Source: Ophiocordyceps camponoti-saundersi (nom. inval.) (Eukaryota > Ascomycota > Sordariomycetes > Hypocreales > Ophiocordycipitaceae). Taken from it: 64,000 nucleotides of DNA. Location: positions 150,380 through 214,379 of the forward strand of contig PDHQ01000040.1 in assembly GCA_003339415.1 (NCBI GenBank), written 5' to 3'. Position numbers and translations under genes: made by a program. Below the pieces are notes generated by a model that made no database searches, was not told where the DNA came from, and saw nothing but the letters and a program-made list of their open reading frames with translations. Below are positions 43,072-53,032 of this stretch, piece by piece (positions within the stretch are counted from its first letter, which is position 1; the number at the start of each line of letters is the position of its first letter).

Positions 43072-45022
43072 ATGCGCTTGACCAACCTCGTCGCTGCAAG
43101 CATGCCTTTGTGGCTCTCCTTGCTAGACTCTACCAACGCCCTTCGCTTGCCGGGTGAATTGCGAGACATCAACTCCAGAGGGCCCCCTGAAGATGCTGCT
43201 CGTCTGTCCCGCCGTGCAGACGATCCGTCAAAGCCTGGTCCGAGTGGCTATCAGCCTGGACCCAGCAGAGGCCGGCGAGCTTTTCTGGGTTATAGGACCG
43301 TGCATGAAGTAAGACATCTTGATGGTATGCCCCGCCTATGTAGTGACTGAAGCCAAACTGTGTCTAGGAGCAAGCAAGGCGCTACATGGCCGCGGGGACT
43401 CTTACCGACGACGGAAATCCTGGCGGCCGCGGTATGATGCAGACTGGTAGAGGGGTCTACCTCTCAGCCGGTATAGGCGACTGGGACATGTTTCAGGATG
43501 ATTGGTTTGTTGCCCTCCCTTCCTGCGACCGTTGTTCCCCAGCTCACCAAGTCGGCCAGGTATTGTGCTGTTTTTGCCGATAGAGATGCCCTGGACAACG
43601 TGCCGGTTGTCTGGCTCAATGACAACCTCTGGGAGGGACACACCAGAAATATGGACCCTACCGAAGAGATAGACAACTACATCAGAGGACGGTTTCCGAA
43701 TCAGGATCCCCAAAGGGTCATTCGCACGTCGTACATCGAAGACCGTATTCCCTCGTGGCAGCTGGTCATTCCTTTCCAACTTTTGAACGAACATAATGGA
43801 GGCTTGGGCATAACGGTCGTATGTGCAAAGACCAAGGCGGAGCTCCAACAGAAAATCAGGGGCATGGTTCCGCAGGATGGGACGAGTGACGTTATCCTCC
43901 CTGAGGACGCTTTGCCGGGTACTGCCTCAGGGAGTCCAGGTGGAACACCGAGTGGAAGTTCAACTTCAAGTTCAAGCTCAGGTGAGCCACAAGTCAGATG
44001 TTTCAAGAGGAGAGCGACGGCGAGAAGAAAAGCAGCTGACAACAGCACGAAAACCCAGAAGAAGAAGAGGAAGCTACCTGTCCCGCTCCGCAGCTAGATT
44101 TGCCCGCCGTGCTTGAAAGTGACCGTACGCAGTACTCCCACCGAACCAAGACTGGCACCCCTATACTGACTTGACCAGCCCTCCTCCGGCAACAGATGTG
44201 GCGAGCTGTCCGCAGATACTCAGGCTTGAGTTTGGATGACTTGAGGAGAGTTTTTCCCACCTGGGATGAAAGCGCAGTCGTCAACCTCAGCCTTCTGATT
44301 GCTTCGCTGGCAACTGGCCCTTGCGCGTCCCTCTCAAAGGACCGCAAATGGTACAAGAGGTCGGGCGTAGACGCTGTCATTCATCAAAGTATGATGATTA
44401 AAAATCGCTGTTAATGAAAGCCCAGCTAATTAACTAACACTTGACAGAGCGTGGAAAGGCTGGATGCTGTGTCCTTCCTCCCAACCTCCCGAAAAGCCTC
44501 GAAATGATCCGGGAAAAAGACGCCTGCAGCAGTATCAAGTCCCTCGAGGTTGCTGTCACGATGGCTGATGAGATGGGCGCGGGAACTTACGATACACTGG
44601 GTTTCGGCGTCGGCAAGAAAACCGCCATGGTCGCTGAAGGACTCTCGGCAGGGAAAACCAAGTCGAAACCCATCAACCTCAAAGAACACTTCGGTTCAGA
44701 TGTCGTGCCCTTGAAGGACATCACGAGGGTCACCTTGGTTGAAATCGGTGCCCTTGTGATGATGAAGGACAGTGACTGGACGCTTCAAGGTACATTCTTT
44801 CCCCGATTCTCGTTGTGTTTGGTCCGTTGATTAAGTCTTCTAGGCATCACTATGACGGCGGAATGCGCCGGATCGTCCAAATCCATGAAATTGACCAAGT
44901 TTGAAAAGGTTGAGAAGCAAATACCGACCCCTAAGGTGGGTGAGATGGTGCAGGCTTGGCATGGAGACGTAACGCCCGCCGACTGGAAAGTGACGGCTTA
45001 CAGAGTCCGTGTAGCTCATTAA
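43072..45022 (+). CDS. secreted protein, possible ADP-ribosyltransferase-like fold (508 residues)
   Basis: Six exons, 43072-43308, 43368-43504, 43560-43981, 44179-44388, 44448-44789 and 44844-45022; all junctions are in phase. A signal peptide (about 1-24) and an SRRA Kex2-type site at 46-49 mark secretion. The core starts FLGYRTVHEEQAR with Arg75, then TGRGVYLSAG at 105-114 and WYCAVFADRDAL across an intron. An early Tyr-Arg and a later Gly-x-Gly-Val-Tyr are the sort of blocks found in the ADP-ribosyltransferase/PARP superfamily, so this fold is suggested, not shown. A Ser/Gly/Thr-rich linker at about 250-265 leads to a C-terminal half ending VQAWHGDVTPADWKV. Substrate and role unknown; a secreted host-directed protein is plausible. 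The third intron (198 nt) is the least certain. Confidence 0.65.
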
Positions 45023-45330
45023 TTGCCCTACACAAAATATTCGTAGATAATAGAGATTGGTCGGCGGTTGTTATCGATCATATCACGTTTTTGCTACAGT
45101 GTTTGAAGCACATCGAGGATATACTAGTACGAGAAATCCAAGTCTCAATAAGGAGGTTACTTTGGTGTTGATGGTTGGCAGATGCTTGACTCGAAGCCAG
45201 CGCGAGAACCTGTGCCTAGGGACCAGGGGTAAAGCAAAGCCTCTGTAGGTAGTGAAATCGCTCGTTCGGTCTCACACAATCTGATAGCATCAGATCGTTT
45301 GATCTCATGGGTTGGTGCGTTCTATTAGCC
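45023..45330. other. 3' flank, nothing recognised
   Basis: Short non-coding stretch between the six-exon gene and the degenerate relic. Confidence 0.4.
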
Positions 45331-46130
45331 GTAATCCTTTTTTATTGTCTTAATAGTAAGATAGCGATGATGATTGTTTTCCCCTTCCCTTTTCCCCGTC
45401 GCCCTTATCCTCCCTTCCTTATACCCATTGTCCTTCCTCCCACACCAACGTTTGCCTAACAAAACGGGGCATTTCATATAGTGATCGGCCCGATCACAAT
45501 GCCTACCCATTTCTCATCTCAAAATTCCCCCTCACGTTTAGCCTCATCTTCGGCCTCACCTTGCCCCGGGGGTGTTCCCCCAATTTTAGTTGTTCTGCTT
45601 GATTTAGAAGGGGACGTTTCTTCGCTATGAGTTATCTTCTACTTCTAGTTTAATAGCTTCGGCAGCTTCGTCTTCTTAGTTAGCTTGGCGTTAGGATGAA
45701 TAGCCGTCTTCGTCCTTTTCGCGCTTATGGTAGTCTGGTCAGATGTAGCGGGTTGGTCGGTCGTTTAGTTAGCCTGTTGAAGTTAGCCCGGAGAAGCATA
45801 TCGGTAAAAATCCTCAAACGATAATTCCATCATATTGCGTAAGGTCGTCTAGATAACCTCCTCTAATAGCATCTGAATGGCATTCCGGGTTATAGTTGTC
45901 TGAAGGATATCGCATAACGTCTTGCTGATAGTCTCCTGCAATGATAGTTGGGTGACGTTGACTGAGTCGGAGGATCGTTTTAACTGGATCGACGATTTAT
46001 TCAAGATCCGAACTAATTCGTTTCGAACAAGTAAAACCAATCTTTCCGAGTGTTCCATCGTCAGTAGGTATGTACTTCGCTGCCCGGGGTGGGGCCGAGT
46101 TACGGATCCGGGTGGGGCCGGGATATCCAT
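45330..46130 (-). pseudogene. stop-interrupted relic, possibly a mutated mobile element or gene
   Basis: On the minus strand, 46130-45849 is open (93 residues, start region MDIPAPPGSVTRPHPGQRS, helical NELVRILNKSS and ISKTLCDILQTT). Reading on in the same frame gives protein-like segments (LRNMMELSFEDFYRYASPG, KRTKTAIHPNAKLTKKTK) separated only by TAA and TAG codons and a frame that stays coherent for about 500 more bases. That is what C-to-T mutation of CAA and CAG codons leaves behind, as in fungal repeat-induced point mutation. TTA and TTAG are common by eye. I cannot name the parent; a Gag-like or low-copy repeat protein is possible. It adjoins the damaged chitinase gene. Confidence 0.35.
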
Positions 46131-46169
46131 GTGTGACGTATGTACGTCTGTATCCCTCGTCTACAGACT

Positions 46170-49100
46170 TCACTTCCTAGCAGCGCAAGACCTGACCAGC
46201 TTCTGCACAAGCGCATCCTTGTCCCGGAAGGCCTGTGAGAGCTTGGCCAGGTCATCGACTCCAAGAGCGTCTCGGGCCCCGCGAGCTTCTTTATAAGCCG
46301 CCTTCTCCGACATCCTGCCACCGGCGGCCCCGACGAGGAGGCCTAGAATAGCAAAGGGGGCCGAGGCGGGATCTTTAATGATGTCGGCGATGGTGACGAC
46401 CGCGTTTCCCGCCTCGCCGATCAACAACGCGATGCGAGCCACGGAAGAGACGCTGCCGACGAGCGGACCGATGGCCTCGCCGACGAAGGGGATCACCATG
46501 AAGACGATGGTGAGGACCATGAGGATGAGAGCCTTCTTCTTCTCCTCCTTCACCTCGGCGCCTATCTCCTTGATACCCCTCATGCTATGGACCGCTTCCT
46601 GGAGTTGGAAGATGGGCATGGAAAAGGCGACGACCGGATCCGTCTGGTCGCCCTCGCCGTAGATGCCGAGGCCCATCTCGCTATAGACGGCCAGCAGTCT
46701 ATCGCTCAGAGCCGTGACGTTGGACATGGACGCCTCCAGAAGAGACTTGGGGTTCGCTACTTGAATGTCCTTGTCGTCGGCCTTGATAGGGAAACCTTGG
46801 CGTCGGCGAGACATCTTCCGACACGGTGACGAGGCTCTTCCCGCCGCGGGCCGAAGGTCCTCGTCTCCAACGCTACACACGTATCCGTCGTCACGGTCGC
46901 CGAACTTGATCCACTTCTCGTCGATGCCGAGCTTGGAAGAGACGGCGTCGAAGAAGCCGGCCCGGTCGGTGAGATCGTACCGGACCTCATAGCCCAGACC
47001 CTGTTCCCAGAAGCGCGGCATGCCCTCACAAGGCCCGGATTGCTCTTGTCCCGGACCCCATACGTGCCAGTGGCATGTAAAGTACTTGTTACCTTCGCCT
47101 TTGTCAAAGTCCATGAAATCTGCGAGTCGGCGGTTGATGCTCTCCTTGACCCAGTCGACGTAGTAGCCGAACTTGTCGTCGTAGTCTTTGGAGTTGTCGC
47201 GGAACTCGACCAGGGTGTCATCCAGCATCCCCTGCAGGATATCCAGGGCGAACATATCACGGCACGGATACGGAATCGAGTCCATCTTGTCCGTCAGACC
47301 CTCCAACGTCCCCGGATTCAGACCCGGGCTGCAGCCGAGCTTTCCGATCATGTCCAAGTCGACGTCAAGCCCGTTGTCGCCTCCTTCTCCTACAAGGGCG
47401 TCGTCCGTGAAATCTTAGAGATCGACGGCCCAGTCCGACACGCCGCCAAAGTTAAGCCCCTTGATCCAGTCTATGCGTCTGGCCTTGACGTCGCCATCCA
47501 TGTAAGCTACCCAGTCGACCTTGCCCTCGTTTCCGTACACGAAGATGTTGGAGTCGGACTCTTCGTCTACGTAGCTCTTGACGATCGAATACGTGTCCGT
47601 GTCAGCGAGCACCTCGTTGATCTCGGCGTTGGAAACGTATCCGGCCGTACCCGTGCAGCGGCCCGGGTACGCGTCCGAGTGACGATTCGAGCCGGTGAAG
47701 GCGCACATCGGCCCTGTGCAGGAATCATCGGCCATGCGGAAACTTCGGCCATAGCTGCTGATGCCGACGACGAGCTTGTTGGCGTCGACGCCGGCTTTGG
47801 TCACCATGGCCAAGGCGTCGCGTGTTTCCGTCTTGTTGACGTGCGATCGGAGACAGTTGCCGCCTGTGCAGCCGGGGATAGCCCACTTGTTGTTGACGTC
47901 TGTTTATGTCTTGTCAGTTGGAAAAGAACGAAAGTAACTGACTGGCTCAGACCAATGGTAGGGTATGGTTTCGTTCATACCCCATTGACCATGGAGGTCG
48001 TACGTCATGTAAACAAAATAATCAACTTGAGCCGCAATCTTGTCAACCGGATATTGCTTCAGATACCAGTAAGACGCCGGAAGTGCCATAGAGATGGACT
48101 TTTCGTGTGACAGCTTGCCTCTCAGGAGAGTTATAAAGTCGAGATAATTCGTTCCCTCCTGAGAGCTGCCTGGCGTAATGTCCGGGATATCTGGTGCCCC
48201 GGGATATTCCCAGTCGAAGTCGAGGCCATCCAAGTTGTTCAGGAGAGGAGAATCCGTGTCAGTAACAATGAAAAGGGCGGGAACTCGGATAATGGGCTAC
48301 CTACGTTGTTCATGAAGCTGACCAAGTTGTCTACAAAACGTTCCCGATGCTCGGGCTTAGTCGCATCCCGAAAGCGTTGAAAGGTGTCTGGGCTGGTGGA
48401 AAAGTCCCAGCCTCCGAAGGCAACAATCCTTTTGACATCATTCATGGCCGTGAACTTCTCAAATTGCTCCTTGACTGAAGTCGTGTTCACCTGAAAGTCA
48501 GCCGTCAGGGTAGCAAAGGCAAAATGCACGTGGGTAAAGGCCTTTGTGTCGATGCTCGTCACGTCCATATTGAGGCATTTCCGGTTGAAGTTGAAGGCCT
48601 CGAAGTAAGCCACCTTGATAAACGATCCCGGGGCTTCTGAGTTCCTCGTGATGTTCATGCCGCAGTTAGAAATACAGCCGTTCGTGCCCGGCTTAGCGGT
48701 ACCGGGAGCCCCCGTGTCAGCCGGCGTCTCGATGCAGAACTCGGACGTCGTCCCGCAGAAGCCCCATACGTCGCAGCAGGCGTTTAGGAGACACGGGTTC
48801 AGTTCGGAAAGGGACTTGCCGCCTGCGTCCGGCTTCTTCGTTCCCGGCACCTGCGGACCGCAGATGGCGTTGGAGACGGGGGCGGGCATGGGCGGGTCGC
48901 CTTTGCTCAGACAGACCCTCTGACCGACTTGCAGATGCTGGCAACCGGCCCAGCCCCATGTCTTCTTGTTGAAGCCATCGATATCCGACGACTTGAGGTT
49001 GTGAGCCTCGGCAATGGTGAAGCAGTTGTCGTTGGGCTGCACCCCGTATGTGAAGCAAGTGCCGTCTTGCTCGGGCTTCGGACGAAAGTCGGGCAGGGTC

Positions 49101-50124
49101 CCGGGACCGCAGCAGATGTGCTGTTTTGGCTTCAAGGTGGCGCAAAAGTTGCTTGCGAGATTATGCCTGGTGAGGTCTGGGCCGGAGATTCTGCATCGGC
49201 TGGCCAAAGCCGCGCAGTTGTCGCCAGAGACGACCTCGATGCTCCTACAATCGGCCCTGGGTCCGAGACGAGACGACGGCTCTCCCTGCAGCCGCTCCGG
49301 GGCAGTCTGGCCCGAGCCGGACCATGTCCCCTCCCTGTCAACCTTTGGTCCCGGCACATAGGCGTCTGTGCTATTTATCAGGCTGAGCCCATTGAAACAG
49401 CGGCCATTTGCCCAATTTCTTATCACGTCCACGGCCGACGCAGCATCGTCCCAGTCCATGACAAAGATTCCAAACGTCGAGTCCGGCGTGAATCTTTCAC
49501 TACATACTTGAAGCATGGTATCGCCTGAGGAAACTCGACGGATGAAAGTCTCGGAAAGACTCGAGGCAGAAGGGTTGGGGATTCGTCCGCCTGAGAACAT
49601 GGCGCCGACTGCGGAGCCCGACTTGGAGAGAGAATCGTCGTTCCGCGTCTGGCGCCCCGTTTCGTAAAGTGGAAGAGCTGGAGTGCGGCTGACACGAGGT
49701 CTTCTCTGTGCTTCGAGCCGTTTCGAAACGGTGGTCTGCCAACGCTTGGCGTAAGTTCAGTCTTGACGGCTCTGGCACCGTAGCTCTCGGAGTCGATGGG
49801 GCTGCTATTGCGAGGGTGATTGTCTGTAGGAGGGTGAAGTGCTCGAGAGGTTGAGTCGTAGCTTTCATCATCCGTCGATGAGCAGGCTCTGATCGTGACG
49901 GTGCTGTGGGCGTCGCGGAGGTCTTTCTGTACGTTTAGATCGAAGATGATGGGCTTGCCGCAGCTATTTAGGTCTTGGAGGCGATGGACTTGATTCCACT
50001 TGGCGGGATCGGACCCTGATTCACTGCACGGAAGGGGGCAGTCTCGGACAAGTCTGCCCTGGAAGATGGCTGTAACGATCGTGGAAGACGAAACAAGTAC
50101 GACTGGTATGCTGAGGCTCCTCAT
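46170..50124 (-). pseudogene. decaying LysM/GH18 chitinase (class V, subgroup C type)
   Basis: The order on the minus strand is: signal peptide (MRSLSIPVVLVSSSTIVTA), N-terminal Cys-rich part, two LysM-like segments (SGDNCAALASRC; NDNCFTIAEAHNL), a type 1 chitin-binding domain (ACCDVWGFCGTTSEFC), the GH18 catalytic domain with LDGLDFDWEYPG, and a long C-terminal region with hydrophobic helices (ALILMVLTIVFMVIPF). This is the layout of fungal subgroup C chitinases, which have been compared with yeast killer-toxin alpha subunits. One intron is clean (47980-47900). Three lesions break the gene: a frameshift at about 49625-49632, no AG acceptor for the intron starting at 48300, and TAA at 47417-47415 where the frame otherwise stays open to 46170. 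Whether a truncated enzyme is still made is unknown. Sequencing error could explain single lesions but hardly all three. Confidence 0.75.
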
Positions 50125-51708
50125 GGTTGCGGTTTAGACACATTGATTGACCTGGACGACGACGAGATGACGGATGGCAAGTGTCGACGAGCTCGAATCA
50201 ATATCAATTTATTGCATCACTCTCTCATATCGTCCGAGATTCACTTCCATCCATGTTGATGCCTTTGTTCTCTACACGATGTTTGCCAAACAATCGTCCG
50301 GTCCCCAAGGCTAAGACATTCCCCTTTTCCGTTCTTGCTCTCTTGCTCAAGGCTATAGGACCCTGCATCTGCCCTTGCCAGCCATCGTATCTCGTCAAGT
50401 CCAGACCAACGTCATTAGCATCTCTTTCGAGTGTTCACCTCCGGATGAATTAGCATAGTAAGTCATCATCACCACATCTCTCACAGCCTGATGAAGAAAG
50501 ACGCTGAAGGAAGCTAACCGAGGCTTTACCAGAACCAGCATTAGCCGGACGGTAGAGGCCGATTGTCCCTGCAGCGTCGTGACTGCGCCGACACGATGAA
50601 CAAAGAAGAGCCCTACTCTCTTGTTGGTTGACTTCTTGAGGCATACCAAGTGAGCTTAGCAAACTGAAACAATATTGTATATATCCCCATATATGCCGTG
50701 ATCAGGAACATCCGAAATTGGGACAAGGAGGATGGTTTCATCATGTTTTCGGGTCTGGTATTTCACCTGTCCTGTCTATCGCCTTGGTCGAGTCACGTTG
50801 CTCTTCACCCGTTCGTGAGCAGCACCACTCAGTCATGGTCGGCGTCGCCGCCGGCGAGTATCAGCAGCTCCGGAGCTGGCAAGGGGTTCACGTTCATGAG
50901 TCTCCCCGGCTGTGGCTACACATGAATCCGCAAGAAGCTGTCTCATTTCGCAAGAGTAGAAGCAAAAGCTGTTTGATACACACGTTTATAAGCGTACTCC
51001 ACTCGCCCCTTGATAGTATATGGATAAACGGGAGATGGTAAGCTGTGAGCAGCCTCGTGGCTAAAGAGAGCCATAAGCTCGGCTGAGAGGTGTAGCAACG
51101 GCATCGAGGGAGGAATCTCGTTGCCGCTCACGATATCTCCAGGGATCATCATCTACTTGCGTGTGTATTTACTCACCTAGAACCCTTGTCAGCCCTGTCA
51201 TCTCGTCTGCCTCGATGACATGAGACTCTAGGAGTGACGAAGCAAACGAAAGGAGACTTTAGCCGTTCTTCAACATGAAATACAAACAAAGTGGCAGTGG
51301 CAAGCGATGAAGCAACCCAACATTTCTTTTGCTAGCCGGAGCTGCCGGGAAGCTGTGCCTATGTAGTACAGACCGAGCTTCTCTCACCCCCCGAAGCACG
51401 GGCGATTACGGTTTGTAGTATCTTGACGCCTTCGCTCTCCCCCTACTTGAGGAGCGGTCATGTATCCCTTGGCCGAGGCACGAGCTTAACCGGCCGGCGG
51501 GAAGCATAGGCTAAAGGTATCATAACCTCTTAAAGAGTTTCTGAACATGGCTGCTGCGTGTAATGTGCATGAAGCAGTATCCTCGTTCGTAAAGGCGATA
51601 TAGTCAGGATATGTGCAGCCCTTGTTTGACTGTGTTGTTCCGCCGAAGCTCCCTCGACAGCGCCATTTGATCCAAGCTATCGTGTAAGTTCGTTGCCCTA
51701 CAAGAACC
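50125..51708. other. divergent intergenic region
   Basis: About 1.6 kb between the chitinase pseudogene and the next secreted gene. The minus-strand frame 51719-51486 has four cysteines and protein-like composition but no start, signal peptide or splice partner, so it is not called. Nothing else was seen. Confidence 0.4.
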
Positions 51709-52536
51709 ATGGTGTTCAAGATCGCGCTGCTGGTGCTTCTTCACTTGTACGCTCTGGTGCAGGCAACCGGCCTCGCCGGTGCGTACGAACGAATTTACCT
51801 CTGGAAGGCATATGAGATTGCCTGGGACTACAAGGGCAGTTCACAGCCATATATCCTAGAGATGTCGCGGAAAGATCGTGACAACAAAGGGAAGGTTTTG
51901 CCCAGCGGACAATTGACATTTCAGGAGTTCATGTTCAAGCTAGACGACAAGGGCGACAAGAGCCCACCACGTCCCGTCGAACCGCCGGATGAAGCCAGAG
52001 GCCGGACCATCGACGTGGTGGCAAGAGAGCTCGACAGCAACAAGTATAACGGAGTCTTCGAATTCAACGTCGTCAACAAAAAGATTCAAGCACGTGGATC
52101 GGTTGGCTATGTGGAACTGTTGGGCATCGTCAACGACATGATACAGGAAGCCCGTGGGAGCGACAAGCTAAGGGGGAGAATCGGCGACAAGATCAAAGTA
52201 CTCCAGGATTGCACCACCCGCATAGTTTCAATTAGAAACTCTGAGTTTTACGACTGGACCAAGAAGGACGTCGTTAAGAAATTCCGCCTAGCTAAACGGA
52301 GCGTTCACACGACGTGGGAGCGTAACCCCTGGACGGGACGTTATAAGGAAAAGGTGGATGTGCAGAGAACGCTGGAGAATAGCGGTTTCGATGAGGAGAA
52401 GAAGCAGGAGTTTAGGGAATGGGTGAGGCACTATGGTGATGAAGAATGGAGTGCGTACAAGAAACCGGCCAAGAATCACTTTCAAGTCCTTAGAATGTGG
52501 GAGAAGGCAGATGAGAAGATCCGTACGGCCTGTTAG
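51709..52536 (+). CDS. secreted protein of unknown function (275 residues)
   Basis: Not recognised. Intronless frame with a signal peptide MVFKIALLVLLHLYALVQATG. The mature part is highly charged and lysine-rich (RKDRDNKGK, KKDVVKKFRLAKR), predicted mostly helical, with only two cysteines (one near 179, one as the final residue). No domain motif or catalytic signature is visible. A middle segment (GSVGYVELLGIVNDMIQEARG) and a late one (GFDEEKKQEFREWVRHYGDEEW) look like helical bundle parts. It is divergent from the damaged chitinase over 1.6 kb. The long frame, good signal peptide and even amino-acid usage support a true gene; its role can only be guessed as extracellular. Confidence 0.68.
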   Translation: MVFKIALLVLLHLYALVQATGLAGAYERIYLWKAYEIAWDYKGSSQPYILEMSRKDRDNKGKVLPSGQLTFQEFMFKLDDKGDKSPPRPVEPPDEARGRTIDVVARELDSNKYNGVFEFNVVNKKIQARGSVGYVELLGIVNDMIQEARGSDKLRGRIGDKIKVLQDCTTRIVSIRNSEFYDWTKKDVVKKFRLAKRSVHTTWERNPWTGRYKEKVDVQRTLENSGFDEEKKQEFREWVRHYGDEEWSAYKKPAKNHFQVLRMWEKADEKIRTAC

Positions 52537-53032
52537 TAACAGATGACACTGAGTATAGGAGTGGGTAGTGTGTAGGTAGATGTTGTATAATCGAAGCATC
52601 ATTTCTTCTCCGGGTCGTTTATTATCTTCTCTATGTACTCTCTTGTTCTATTGACTAACTCCTACTGCGTCTGTCGAGTCAACCTTATGATAGATGCACT
52701 ACCATAGATATATGCCCCTATTATCCAGATACAAGACATGAATACAGAAACCGGCTTCCCACCACGCGTGGATCGCCAACCAATCAACTAACCAACAACC
52801 TAAGCAACCAACCAACTAACCAACTACCTAACCAACCTCCCTACCAACCAACCGACTACCCATCCGCCTTTGTCCTCCGCCAAGGGGCTACGCACTTTAA
52901 AAGCAAACAACAACAACACAAGAAAAACTGGCCGGAAAACTCTTCGTCCTCATCTCACTTCACTTCTCGCTGCCCGATTAACCCCATCGACTGCCTATCC
53001 CAACCCTGGCCCTTGGCCTGGCCACAGACATC
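52537..53032. repeat. intergenic region with CCAA-type simple repeat
   Basis: From about 52780 to 52860 the sequence is an imperfect repeat of ACCAACT/ACCAACC units. The remainder is ordinary promoter sequence of the next gene, without a clear TATA box. Confidence 0.5.

Noticed and set aside
47379..47416. Short intron that would remove the TAA in the chitinase (gtcgat to ttgtag)
   Set aside because: About 37 bases is below normal fungal intron length and the donor is poor; a nonsense change is simpler.
47040..48110. 356-residue plus-strand frame
   Set aside because: Antisense to the chitinase; open by codon bias only.
51486..51719. 77-residue minus-strand frame with four cysteines
   Set aside because: No signal peptide or splice partner and it runs into the secreted gene on the other strand; possibly a relic, not supportable.
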